IMG/VR virus record: IMGVR_UViG_3300021197_001350
Coordinates: 1-64,000 of that record
Direction: 5' to 3' (one strand)
DNA: 64,000 nucleotides
Origin: a virus
Part shown: positions 29,631-38,799 of the stretch, piece by piece
Position numbering within the stretch: the stretch's first letter is position 1
Layout of the letters: each line of letters starts with the position of its first letter
Notes under the pieces: generated by a model
Told to the model about the DNA's origin: nothing
Seen by the model: the letters and a program-made list of their open reading frames with translations, nothing else
Database searches by the model: none
Position numbers and translations under genes: made by a program

Positions 29631-31190
29631 TTAATATCGCTGAAGAGTCGGCCCCCGACCAATGTTCGTTAGCTTCACTTTATTCACAGTGGCTATAGCC
29701 CCAAAATCTATACCTGTTATCTTAATGCTATTAAGTGCATTTGGAGTTAAGGTTCCAACCTTACCTTCTGTTAATAAGTTTATCGGTATCTTGAAAGTAC
29801 CTAAGTTTGAAGTCCAATACCATGTCTTGTTTTGCTGCGCTGCATAATCAGGAAGCCTTACTTGCCTTGAAATGTTTGGGCGGCCCGTAGATGTGTTAGT
29901 ATAACCACCACCGCCTGGAGGAAAACACCCCAATGTTACTGGCCCCGCATTTGAAAGTAATATTGAGGATTTTTGTGGAGCTTTAATCCTTGTTGTATTA
30001 TTGTTTGTATAGAGCATCCCTGCGTCTTTCGCGCGAATCCCCTCAACACTTGCCGATGCAAATGTCTGGCTTCCACTAACGTTAGAGGCTGCATTGGTTT
30101 TTTTTGCCTGTCCTTTATATGTGTATGATATATTACACACACCCAGCCAAATCCTTCCGCCACTTATATTTGTTAAATTTGTTTTATTTAGAATCTTCCA
30201 AGTATCACCCAGTAATTCAAGGCATCGCTTTAGATCTATAAACATCAACTTATTAGAGGCACTGCCGTAGATTCCAGCCACAACCTCATTCCTCAATCTC
30301 TTATCACTAATCAAGTTATTGATAGTCTGAACGTTCCCCATATTATTTATGGTAAAATTGATATCAAGGTTTTCATATGGATCCATTGATTTTACTGAGA
30401 CTGATGGTGGCGACATCCATGTTAATTGTAACTTTTGCCCCCCTGTACCAATAGCATCAGCCAATACAGACTTATTGATAGTAAAATATTCTTTGCCGTT
30501 ATGCCTACTTATTGTGTCCTTATACTGAGATAGAGCAGTAAGTCCAGGAACTTTATCCGTATCTAGCTTACCCAAACTAGACACCTCTTTCCATTTGTTT
30601 ACCGCCACATCATTACTAAGATTTCCGCCCACCAACCTATATCCTAGTATAGTGCTTCCGTTCTTTGGGCTTGCTTGAGCAACGCCATCACCAAGTCGCT
30701 TCGCTGAGTCTTCAGATAAGGCATCAGCGTCAGCTTGCGATATTTTTGTTCCCGCGTTTGCCCGCCAAGCTGCCCATTCAAACTTACCTATATCATGGCT
30801 AATATAAAACTTACCAGTAGTCTCACCTAATATAATATCCTCATACGGATCCCATCCTAGTATTCTCTGTCCATGACCTGTCGCCATTTCTACATTTAAA
30901 ATCTCTGAGCTTGCAGCCACCCTTGACGAAGGCTGGTCATCTACTGGATTCCTTAGCACTATAGGAGCTTCGTCCTCTACAACCCAAACAGTCTTATCAA
31001 AAGTGTCATCTGCATTTGTTTTCCAATACTGTCCCGTTGGCCCAACAATCTCGCTACCATCACCCCTCTGCTCGTCCGTTCGCCTTTGCCATGTTACCTG
31101 CTGATCGGAATCATTAATCCCTGACATCCTCCAAGGTATATTGATACCCTGCTTTTTTTCCTTGGATCTTATGTATAGCTTTTTCGTCAT
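29631..31190 (-). CDS. unrecognised structural protein (519 aa)
   Basis: A beta-rich, Asn/Gly/Thr-rich protein with a basic start (MTKKLYIRSKEKKQG), no signal peptide and few Cys. A Gly-rich loop (GCFPPGGGGYTN) lies near residues 415-427. Between the adaptor and the FnIII gene, it is most simply a neck or tail component. I recognise no family and no catalytic motif. It starts by ATGA overlap with the adaptor gene. Confidence 0.6.
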   Translation of the reverse strand: MTKKLYIRSKEKKQGINIPWRMSGINDSDQQVTWQRRTDEQRGDGSEIVGPTGQYWKTNADDTFDKTVWVVEDEAPIVLRNPVDDQPSSRVAASSEILNVEMATGHGQRILGWDPYEDIILGETTGKFYISHDIGKFEWAAWRANAGTKISQADADALSEDSAKRLGDGVAQASPKNGSTILGYRLVGGNLSNDVAVNKWKEVSSLGKLDTDKVPGLTALSQYKDTISRHNGKEYFTINKSVLADAIGTGGQKLQLTWMSPPSVSVKSMDPYENLDINFTINNMGNVQTINNLISDKRLRNEVVAGIYGSASNKLMFIDLKRCLELLGDTWKILNKTNLTNISGGRIWLGVCNISYTYKGQAKKTNAASNVSGSQTFASASVEGIRAKDAGMLYTNNNTTRIKAPQKSSILLSNAGPVTLGCFPPGGGGYTNTSTGRPNISRQVRLPDYAAQQNKTWYWTSNLGTFKIPINLLTEGKVGTLTPNALNSIKITGIDFGAIATVNKVKLTNIGRGPTLQRY

Positions 31191-33358
31191 TGTATATCCA
31201 GTGTTGCTCCAGTCCTTGGATCTATATTGACAAGATAATGCTCTTGCCTTTCAAACTCCTCGGTCTGTTCATTATACACATACTTTACCAGCACTAGCAA
31301 ATTGTAATCCCTCGCCAGTCCGTCAGGTGCATTAGGAGCCTGAGCTTCCACATTTGCTAATAAATCTCTAGGTGCATCTGGAACCCATCCGCCACCCTGT
31401 ATGCATTCACCGCTTGATGGCGTTCCTGTTTCAGTTGCACCAGTAAGAGTTCTTGATGATGCCGAGTCTACGCCATCCTCAATTGCCACTGAATAAGGAG
31501 CTTCTGCTAGGGGTACTAGGATAAAATAGCCTTTGCAAGGCACGTAACCTACAAGAGGACTCCTGTCATCAACCTCTTGGATAAACCCGAAAGCAACATA
31601 CTGCTCGCCATTAAACTCAAATGAGCGATAGTTCTCATTAACATCCAGGGCAAATTCGATGGATCCTTGCCCGACAGCATATGTTGTTATAGGGAATGCA
31701 GCGGGGTCAGTGTATGCAGGATCAAAATCAAGCACTTCACTTGTCTCTAGTACATTTTCAGGATCTGGAATTATCCATATATCATCATAGCCATCCACAT
31801 CCGTCATCTTATAGGCTACTGTATTAGTCCAACCCTGAAAGTAAGTCTCACGCTGACTCGATGTGGTTGCTCCGCTACCGCCAACAAATGGTGTCCCGAT
31901 AATGGTATCAATTAATTCATTTGACACTGATAATTTTTCAGTGGGATCATTGATCACATCCCCTAGTGGATCGCTAAACTGAATTGTCAAAGTACCCCTG
32001 TCAACAGCTGATGCCTGTTGTATCTCAGCACAGCCATCATGTATAGCGTTTAAGTTAGTCGGCTCATCTGGGAAGCATATCGTGCCTGTTGCATTTGAAA
32101 AGCAATACCCTAATTCATTTGGAGCTACGGGTAGGTAGTCTAATCCAGTTGGAGCAAGAGGCTCAGTGGTTGCAGGGTTTGCACTAATATTAACCACCAA
32201 GGTCGTTGGTGCTGACGGTGGTGTCCCTAATCCAGTTGGGCTATCTGCCAACAATCCTCGGAATACTAATATTGTTGGTGCTATAGGTTTCTGAAGCACA
32301 AAGCTTCTAATTCCTGTAGGTGCTTGAGCTTTTAAGGTTGCCTGTAGTCCGTCAGGAGCTGAAGCCACACCAACATAAGGATGCAGACCTGTAGGCCCGT
32401 AGTAAACAGTGCCATCATCATTAAGCAAACTAAAGTCAAGAGAAGATGGGGCAATCGTTACCTGAGCGTCTGAGTTGGATATAGCACACAAATGATAGTC
32501 TGTCTGCTTGCAGTTATCTACAAGTAAACTGTCGGGTGCATTTGGAAGTATTAAATGACTTAAACCATTTGGCGGAAGCCTAGGACTAACCACATAAAAA
32601 GTAATCTGAGGAGCGTTGGGTAATCCAACTAGCCTATCTGTAGTCTCTGAATCAATGCAACAAGTATTGTAGTACCCCTCTGAAACTGAGGGCATATCGA
32701 AAAGGGTCATGTCCTTCTCATCTAAATATAATATAGATCTCTCCTTGATATACATACCATAATACTCATTGTACAACTGTATATCTTTATCAACCTCTCT
32801 AACTATGTGAGCCTTGGCGTAGTCAGATACAACCTTAACCACCCTATGATCATATATAGTCTCATCAACATCACTGAAGTCCGTCTTAATACCCTCCCAG
32901 TCAAGTATTAATAACTCATCTGGGGTTAACTCTGGATATACATAAAATCCCCCAGGTCTTGTTTTATCCTCCATGATCTTGCCAGGAAACCTAGCTGACC
33001 TGCAGTCACTAAGACAACCCATTGACATTGAGTTTCTCTTACTCCAAGGCCACCTGTTAAGCGGAATAGATATGACTTTATCACCCTTAGGCTTTAGCAC
33101 AACAGCTTTAGTTATCTTTCCCTTACCTTTAGTGAAACCTTGTTGAAGTCCTGATAGCTCAATATCCTTAGCTTTATACATTTGGTCATAATAAAATGTA
33201 TCTCTATTTACTGACCTTAAGCTTGGAATAAATTGCTGTAACTCTATTACACCTGAAAGTATAACAGAATCAATATAGTTTTGAATACCCGCACCCTTTC
33301 GTTGTGCATCTACAGTTAGTAGAGTCCTAACAGATTCCTGAAACTCACTCCATATCAT
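31187..33358 (-). CDS. head-tail adaptor-like protein fused to AP-x-x-L repeats
   Basis: 723 residues. The first 215 are helical and resemble podoviral head-tail adaptor proteins (start MIWSEFQESVRTLLTVD, with conserved-looking Tyr and Pro spacing). Residues about 240-440 and 670-690 hold some 16 short repeats with the core (A/S/G/E)P-x-(x)-(L/I), such as APTGL, APDGL, SPTGL and APNEL, spaced 11-20 residues. These look like the first strand of FnIII domains repeated without the rest. The C-terminal part is beta-rich. The adaptor role is supported by gene order after the capsid gene; the repeat extension is unusual for that family. Confidence 0.6.
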   Translation of the reverse strand: MIWSEFQESVRTLLTVDAQRKGAGIQNYIDSVILSGVIELQQFIPSLRSVNRDTFYYDQMYKAKDIELSGLQQGFTKGKGKITKAVVLKPKGDKVISIPLNRWPWSKRNSMSMGCLSDCRSARFPGKIMEDKTRPGGFYVYPELTPDELLILDWEGIKTDFSDVDETIYDHRVVKVVSDYAKAHIVREVDKDIQLYNEYYGMYIKERSILYLDEKDMTLFDMPSVSEGYYNTCCIDSETTDRLVGLPNAPQITFYVVSPRLPPNGLSHLILPNAPDSLLVDNCKQTDYHLCAISNSDAQVTIAPSSLDFSLLNDDGTVYYGPTGLHPYVGVASAPDGLQATLKAQAPTGIRSFVLQKPIAPTILVFRGLLADSPTGLGTPPSAPTTLVVNISANPATTEPLAPTGLDYLPVAPNELGYCFSNATGTICFPDEPTNLNAIHDGCAEIQQASAVDRGTLTIQFSDPLGDVINDPTEKLSVSNELIDTIIGTPFVGGSGATTSSQRETYFQGWTNTVAYKMTDVDGYDDIWIIPDPENVLETSEVLDFDPAYTDPAAFPITTYAVGQGSIEFALDVNENYRSFEFNGEQYVAFGFIQEVDDRSPLVGYVPCKGYFILVPLAEAPYSVAIEDGVDSASSRTLTGATETGTPSSGECIQGGGWVPDAPRDLLANVEAQAPNAPDGLARDYNLLVLVKYVYNEQTEEFERQEHYLVNIDPRTGATLDIQ

Positions 33359-33504
33359 TTCTTGTTTTGCCTATATAGTGCTATACTTATATGCACAAGA
33401 GTAAGTATACCGCAAACTAAACCCAACCAGGGATTGACATCGGTTAGTACGAAAGTGCCTCCTGTTCCAATTACAGCACCTAATGTTTGTGGTAAATCAT
33501 TCAT
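33355..33504 (-). CDS. 49-residue membrane protein, holin-like size
   Basis: ATG to TGA, overlapping the adaptor gene by ATGA. The product has hydrophobic stretches near 8-20 (LGAVIGTGGTFVL) and 27-43 (LGLVCGILTLVHISIAL) separated by a turn (TDVNPW), and a basic end, RQNKK. Two short spans with a charged tail match the size and layout of class II holins, but sequence alone does not separate a holin from other membrane micro-proteins. Confidence 0.65.
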   Translation of the reverse strand: MNDLPQTLGAVIGTGGTFVLTDVNPWLGLVCGILTLVHISIALYRQNKK

Positions 33505-33524
33505 CAATTTCCATAATTAACACT

Positions 33525-33782
33525 TTACTTGCGGCCTCCACAACATCCTTTTCTTCTAGGGGGAGGTTTATTTCCTGATCCAGCGGCTGGACTTCTAAGA
33601 ACGACTGTGCTTGGATTTTTTTTTTCAGGAGCATCTGGAACTTCAAATGCCTCTTTACTTGCTTTTAGTTTGCTTAACTCATCAGGATCGTTACCTCCGT
33701 AACCATACAGCCATGAGTGTCCGAGAAACTTGAGAGGTTTAAGTTCTATATCACCTATTTTTTTACTATAACTCGCTATCAT
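33525..33782 (-). CDS. hypothetical protein with CC-basic tail (85 aa)
   Basis: A small protein with an N-terminal folded-looking part (YSKKIGDIELKPLKFLGHSW) and a disordered end rich in Pro, Lys and Gly finishing RRKGCCGGRK. It lies 3 bases downstream of the 949-residue gene. No family is recognised; a capsid or neck accessory is possible from location. Confidence 0.6.
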   Translation of the reverse strand: MIASYSKKIGDIELKPLKFLGHSWLYGYGGNDPDELSKLKASKEAFEVPDAPEKKNPSTVVLRSPAAGSGNKPPPRRKGCCGGRK

Positions 33783-33785
33783 AAA

Positions 33786-36635
33786 TTAATATCTTCTGGA
33801 TGACTTTCCGAACCTTCTACCAACAGTGGGCTGATTAAGGTTAACACCACCACCAAAACCTGTCTTGCCGCTAAAGCCTGGCTTGCCGCTAAAGCCTGAC
33901 TTTCTCCGAACCGAAGAAGTACCATCTGAATTCATAGTAAGCTTTTCTCCTCGATTGTTGGATTGCCTATACCTTTCCATAGCAGCTGATCGGTCTTGAT
34001 GACTGATCCTTCTGTTTATATCTCTCGTATTCTTATCCAATAAATTAATTCCTCTGGTTAGCCTTCCCTTCATACCGCCATCCGCTGCCCGATTTAACTC
34101 GTTAAGCTCACGCCTGTTTAAAGGTATCTGACCTTGTGCATTAGCAGGTATACCCTGATTGAGGGCATCAACCTCCATCATCATCATCCTTTCCCTATCA
34201 CTAAACTGAGGCTGCATTCCTCCCCTAAGTTGATTACGCTCAGCAGCAAGCTCTTGGCGAAACTGATCAGGGGTCTTGCCTGCAGCTCTCTGCTTATTAG
34301 CCTGAGCCTGCCGCCTCTCTCTAGGACTCATGCCCAAATAAGCTAAGTCGCCCTGCATTGCCATTGTATCTGCTTGAGAAATACCCAAGTATGGGTCTGG
34401 TCTATATAGACCAAGATTATCTCCCGCTCCTGCGGCTGGTGTATTCCTAGGTTGCATCCTCCCCATAGTATCCAAGATCATGCCTGGAACCATTCCCGTG
34501 TTGCCACCAGTCTGACTCCTGATATACTCCCCTTCATTCATCACGCCTTGACCTGCACCCGCACCTCTTAATGCGGTGGGAACATTACTAGCACCAGTAG
34601 CCCTACTCTGCCTAAATCCCTCAGGGTTCCTCGCATACGCCTCGGCATTAGGATAACTGTTCTTTATGTTATTCATCCTTTTCTGCCTCATCGTCTGTGC
34701 GTCAACCTGAGTGCCACTCTGAGCAGTCGGATTAAGAGCAAACCTCCCACCTGGGATTAGCTCAGCAGCGTTCCCTCTAAATCTTTGCCCGCGTGCCTTA
34801 CCGCCTGTTCGTTCTGTAACGCCAGGAGCATAAGATCTACTATCACCCACAAGATCAAGTGCGTCCCCAAATGTCTGCCGAATACCCTCCTGAGCCACAT
34901 TGCCCACAAAATTTGGCACATCAGCAACATACTGAGCTGCCATTCTTGCGTTGGCATTAGGGATAGCATCTCCAACTTGACTAGCAAGGCGACCCACTGC
35001 ATACCCTGGATTGCCTCCATATATTATATCTTCAGCACGATCCGTAACCATCTCTCCTACATTTTCCCCAACGCCCCTTCGGGAATGGGGAGATCGTGTA
35101 TATCCACCACCTATATTCCTATCGTAGTCATTAGCTCGCCTGTAGTCTTTTCCAAAATTCCTAACCGCATTAATTCCACCAGCAATCATACTGCCCGTGC
35201 CTCCTGCACCAGCCATATCTGCAATAGCTCCGCCAGTTTGAATTAACCTCCCACGCTTATCCCTAGCTGACTGATCGGCTACGGAGTCCATACCTATACT
35301 CTTTCTGTAGTCTTGAGCCGCACGCCTATTAGCAGTACCTTGCGCGCCTTGCATATCCCTATTCATGCTGGTTATAGCCTCAGCACCTAGCTGATTATCA
35401 TACATACCCCTGAGACCAACCTTACTGTCGGAATACTTGTTTTGTGCAGCCATTATCTTATTCCTGTCCTGCATCATATGATTTTTATGCGCTTGCGTTG
35501 CAGTACCATTTTGCTGCATTTGCTTATACTTCTCAAGATTAGCCGCATAAACTTTTCTTGCGTTAGCAATCTTTCCGTGATCACTCTGAAGACTACTTCT
35601 TCCTTCACTATAAAGTCTGGCGGTCTCAGCCTGATTCTGATTTAAACTTGGATACCGCTTCTCGTAAGCCTTACGCCTAGCTGCAGCATCTGCCATTCTA
35701 GCTCCAGCACTCATCGTTCCCTGCGTAACTGTCGAAGTTGATCGCTGCCCAGTTGGACGACTCTGCGATCTCATCTGGGCATCATTCACATATCTAGTAA
35801 AAGGATTATTTACTATAGGGCTTTCAGCTACCCTCTGACCGATATTACTATTAAAAACAGTATCTACGGTATTCAAAATAGGACTATTGTTTCTCGACAG
35901 TCCCTGAAATGCATCAGACACCCCAACAACAGGATTGCTACTTATCTGATTAGATAAGCGGGTCATTGGGCCAGTAGCACTACCTATGCCTGACCCTGGA
36001 TTATTTGCCCCGTAAAGACCCTTTGTATAGGCAGCTGTTCCACTCGAAGTCATTCCAGCATTACTAGCCATCGATTGCCCGAGTCCACCACCACCAGAAA
36101 TTAAAGGCCCATAGTTTCCTGTACTTTGCGCATTCCTTAACCCCGATGCAAGGCTGTTTGCGGCAAATGCCTTATTTAAGTTACTCCTTGCATTTGATAT
36201 ACTAGCACCCCTATTGGACGAACCGCCCCCACTACCAGTGATACCTCCAGGTCTTAATGTATTAAGATTGGAAAAGTTACTAGTTGTTATAGGTCTACTA
36301 CTACCACCACCTTGATAACTACTGCCGCCCGAACTTCGGGGACTAATCATAGGTGAGGTTGAACCCAGGGAGTTACGCAGAGACCCTAGGTTCGTTGCCA
36401 TTATTGATGACGCACCTGAGCCTCGATTAAGATTGCCACGAGATGCGGTAATTGCCGCACTTGCACTACCTAGGTTACCCCCCGCCGTAGACAAAGACGA
36501 GGAAGACCTATTCCTCGCCATGTTCCCAACACTAGCTCCGTAACCAGAATTAAAATTTCTGTTAGCTAAACTGCCTAGATTTGTAACATTGGTGGGCGGT
36601 GTATACCCAGAGCTATAACTATTGTACCTTGACAT
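33786..36635 (-). CDS. large low-complexity Ser/Gly/Asn/Arg-rich protein
   Basis: 949 residues. The first 330 are dominated by Ser, Gly, Asn, Ala and Arg with recurring NLGSL, SSSL and GGGSS patterns and almost no acidic residues. Residues 330-950 are Arg/Gln/Asn/Met-rich with short helical segments. It is expected to be strongly basic and largely disordered. An AGGGAGGGG ribosome site precedes the ATG, behind a hairpin after the capsid gene. It may be an internal or portal-proximal protein contacting DNA; that is inferred from charge and position. No family is recognised. Confidence 0.65.
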   Translation of the reverse strand: MSRYNSYSSGYTPPTNVTNLGSLANRNFNSGYGASVGNMARNRSSSSLSTAGGNLGSASAAITASRGNLNRGSGASSIMATNLGSLRNSLGSTSPMISPRSSGGSSYQGGGSSRPITTSNFSNLNTLRPGGITGSGGGSSNRGASISNARSNLNKAFAANSLASGLRNAQSTGNYGPLISGGGGLGQSMASNAGMTSSGTAAYTKGLYGANNPGSGIGSATGPMTRLSNQISSNPVVGVSDAFQGLSRNNSPILNTVDTVFNSNIGQRVAESPIVNNPFTRYVNDAQMRSQSRPTGQRSTSTVTQGTMSAGARMADAAARRKAYEKRYPSLNQNQAETARLYSEGRSSLQSDHGKIANARKVYAANLEKYKQMQQNGTATQAHKNHMMQDRNKIMAAQNKYSDSKVGLRGMYDNQLGAEAITSMNRDMQGAQGTANRRAAQDYRKSIGMDSVADQSARDKRGRLIQTGGAIADMAGAGGTGSMIAGGINAVRNFGKDYRRANDYDRNIGGGYTRSPHSRRGVGENVGEMVTDRAEDIIYGGNPGYAVGRLASQVGDAIPNANARMAAQYVADVPNFVGNVAQEGIRQTFGDALDLVGDSRSYAPGVTERTGGKARGQRFRGNAAELIPGGRFALNPTAQSGTQVDAQTMRQKRMNNIKNSYPNAEAYARNPEGFRQSRATGASNVPTALRGAGAGQGVMNEGEYIRSQTGGNTGMVPGMILDTMGRMQPRNTPAAGAGDNLGLYRPDPYLGISQADTMAMQGDLAYLGMSPRERRQAQANKQRAAGKTPDQFRQELAAERNQLRGGMQPQFSDRERMMMMEVDALNQGIPANAQGQIPLNRRELNELNRAADGGMKGRLTRGINLLDKNTRDINRRISHQDRSAAMERYRQSNNRGEKLTMNSDGTSSVRRKSGFSGKPGFSGKTGFGGGVNLNQPTVGRRFGKSSRRY

Positions 36636-36650
36636 ATCATCCCCTCCCTA

Positions 36651-36676
36651 CCCTCTCCCCCCGAAGGAGGAGAGGG
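36651..36676 (-). terminator. intercistronic hairpin after capsid gene
   Basis: CCCTCTCC pairs with GGAGAGGG (36651-36658 with 36669-36676), leaving a 10-base loop. On the minus strand it follows the capsid stop codon and precedes the ribosome site of the next gene, but no T-run follows. It probably lowers downstream transcription or protects the capsid mRNA 3' end rather than being a strong terminator. Confidence 0.5.
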
Positions 36677-36694
36677 ATTAGAAAGGAAAGAAGA

Positions 36695-38653
36695 TTAGGG
36701 AATGTTATTGAATGCGTCCCCTGAGTCCATAACACCTGAGCCGTTAATAAGATCACCGCTAGCGAACACACTGAGCTTCGGAAGCGTATCGTTGAAGTTA
36801 CGCACTACGAGGTGACGCTGAGGGCGATCAAGCATCGTAGTCCAGCGTGTGGACTTGAGCTGATACTCCTTAACATTAGCCTCCATGCGGCACTTGTATA
36901 GCTCCTGAGCTTCAACATTAGGATGTTTACGGGTAACCGAGTTGGTTCCTGCAATACCTACATTGATGTCAGACCAATCAAGGAACCATAAATGGCGACC
37001 ATTCGCAGCAGCCTTAGCTGCCGTAATAGCCGAACCTGATAGGTCTGTGGAAGACTCAGATTGCTTAGCTGCACTCAAGTGATCATCAAAGAACTGATCA
37101 TGGAACACTGCAAGCTGAACACCAATCTCAGGGATGTCATACACATTGTAGTTAAACAACACCTGATTATCAAAGGTTAGCTTTTGTCCCTGATCAACGA
37201 ATCGATTGACCTGCGCGCCATACTTAGCCTGATAGTAACGACTGAATGCAACCATTAAGTTATCGGCAGTGTAGCGGTCGGTCATGCAGTCGATGACATC
37301 AATTGAGTCACCATCTGATTCGCGATAGCGTTTTAAGTAGTAGATCAATTGGAAGAGTGCATCCAAATCAAGCTGTCCTCCAGCGAAGTCTGCAACACGA
37401 GATGCCTCAACAAGCTGAGTATAGATACCAATCGCATTGGCTTTATACTCAAGCGGGCAACTTTCGCCAGAAGGCTGACCGCCTGGATACTCACCGTAAC
37501 TAGTTCCTGATTCAGGATCATGCACCTGTGGAAGACTAGTATAACCCTCAACAGTTTGACTATCACTAATTGCCTGACCAAAGAAGGTCGAACGCAACCA
37601 TGCATTCTCACTGTTACCTGCAGCAATCTTATTTTGCTCAGCAAGTGGGAGATACTTAAATCCAGCAGCATAAGGATTAACCTTACCATCAAGGATCTTC
37701 TGAAGCGTATCTTTATATACTCCATCAACCTGACGGGTCTCACGGCTGGTTTGCAACCAGTTAACAATGATACGCTGATTGAAGTCGGTTGGTTGATTCC
37801 TGCACCATTCTTCCCAGTCGGAAACATTATTTGTTCCAATCTGACAGAATCCCCCTGCTAATGCACCTGCTGTAGTCAATGAGCGATCCTTGACCTCAAG
37901 AAGAACATCTCCCTTGAGTGTGGCAGTGCCTTTGGCAGTAACCTCATAAGCATCCACGATTTCAAGATCAAGAACCTTAGATGCAGTGCCATCATAGGTA
38001 TATGCAATCAATGACATACCTGGAAGGAAGTATCTATCAATGGAAGTTGGCCCACCACGATAAGTGTTCAGAACACCAAGAGTGCTATTATCCTCTCCCC
38101 ATGCACCAGAAGTTACTTTAATATGATGGGTGTTCTGAACCCCAGCACCAGATGTCATCGCGGCTGGGATAGTATTGCCTGTCCATTTTGAAACAGTTGT
38201 ACCCTTCTTAGCCGCATCATCTAAATTACCGCCACCATCTGCGATCTGGAAGTAATTAGAGTTCTGATGTCCGCGCTGTCTGCGCTGAATGTAAGGAAGG
38301 ATGATACTTTGCTCATCTACCTTACTAGTGGACATTGCTGGCTTAATATCACGGAGTGAGCTTTTAAGAAGAGTAGCTAAACCCTTTTCTTGCACTCCCA
38401 AGATTTTTGCCTCGGCTGCTCCTGCAATTACTCGGGCGAGATCAGTCTCGACCATTGCGAGCTGCTCAAAAGTATCTGGGGTCATCCCCTGAATGTCTGC
38501 TCTTGTTAATGTACAACCAGTCGAGCTAGTTACATTAATCATGTTTGGAAGCAATGGATCCCCAGTGGATCCGAACCTACCGCTTTTTGTGTTAGTTAAG
38601 GTTCCCGCATCGGGTGCGGTTCCTGATAATTGTGTAATTTTTCCTGAAGCCAT
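36695..38653 (-). CDS. major capsid protein
   Basis: 652 residues placed directly after portal and scaffold genes. It has the mixed alpha/beta composition of HK97-fold capsid proteins, with a long helical segment near 60-110 (PDTFEQLAMVETDLARVIAGA) and a basic stretch IQRRQRGH near 127-134 before beta-rich domains. It is larger than most podoviral capsid proteins (roughly 300-450 residues), so inserted domains are likely. It has its own long leader with a possible promoter and hairpin, consistent with high expression. Identity is by gene order and composition. Confidence 0.75.
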   Translation of the reverse strand: MASGKITQLSGTAPDAGTLTNTKSGRFGSTGDPLLPNMINVTSSTGCTLTRADIQGMTPDTFEQLAMVETDLARVIAGAAEAKILGVQEKGLATLLKSSLRDIKPAMSTSKVDEQSIILPYIQRRQRGHQNSNYFQIADGGGNLDDAAKKGTTVSKWTGNTIPAAMTSGAGVQNTHHIKVTSGAWGEDNSTLGVLNTYRGGPTSIDRYFLPGMSLIAYTYDGTASKVLDLEIVDAYEVTAKGTATLKGDVLLEVKDRSLTTAGALAGGFCQIGTNNVSDWEEWCRNQPTDFNQRIIVNWLQTSRETRQVDGVYKDTLQKILDGKVNPYAAGFKYLPLAEQNKIAAGNSENAWLRSTFFGQAISDSQTVEGYTSLPQVHDPESGTSYGEYPGGQPSGESCPLEYKANAIGIYTQLVEASRVADFAGGQLDLDALFQLIYYLKRYRESDGDSIDVIDCMTDRYTADNLMVAFSRYYQAKYGAQVNRFVDQGQKLTFDNQVLFNYNVYDIPEIGVQLAVFHDQFFDDHLSAAKQSESSTDLSGSAITAAKAAANGRHLWFLDWSDINVGIAGTNSVTRKHPNVEAQELYKCRMEANVKEYQLKSTRWTTMLDRPQRHLVVRNFNDTLPKLSVFASGDLINGSGVMDSGDAFNNIP

Positions 38654-38685
38654 GTCTTATATATATGTTGGTTAATAAATTGAAC

Positions 38686-38715
38686 TTAACCTTACAATAT
38701 CACAATCAAGGTTAA
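38686..38715 (-). promoter_or_regulatory. hairpin in capsid-gene leader
   Basis: TTAACCTT pairs with AAGGTTAA (38686-38693 with 38708-38715) across a 14-base loop, within the AT-rich 146-base gap before the capsid gene. It lies between the possible promoter and the start codon, so it may shape or stabilise the leader RNA, or serve as an operator. Confidence 0.45.
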
Positions 38716-38732
38716 AACGAGTATATTAAATA

Positions 38733-38761
38733 ATATTACCTTAACTTTTACAGAATCACAA
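38733..38761 (-). promoter_or_regulatory. candidate promoter for capsid gene
   Basis: On the minus strand, TTGTGA (38761-38756), a 17-base spacer and TAATAT (38738-38733) fit a sigma-70-type promoter upstream of the capsid gene. It sits in the longest untranslated gap of the structural operon, which supports separate capsid transcription. Only spacing and sequence support it. Confidence 0.4.
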
Positions 38762-38799
38762 AATCTAACCCATTTGTTTCCTATTTTAAAAATAGAAAA

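Noticed and set aside
35000-35250. Plus-strand open frame (34785-35246) rich in Cys and Ile
   Set aside because: Antisense shadow of the low-complexity 949-residue gene.
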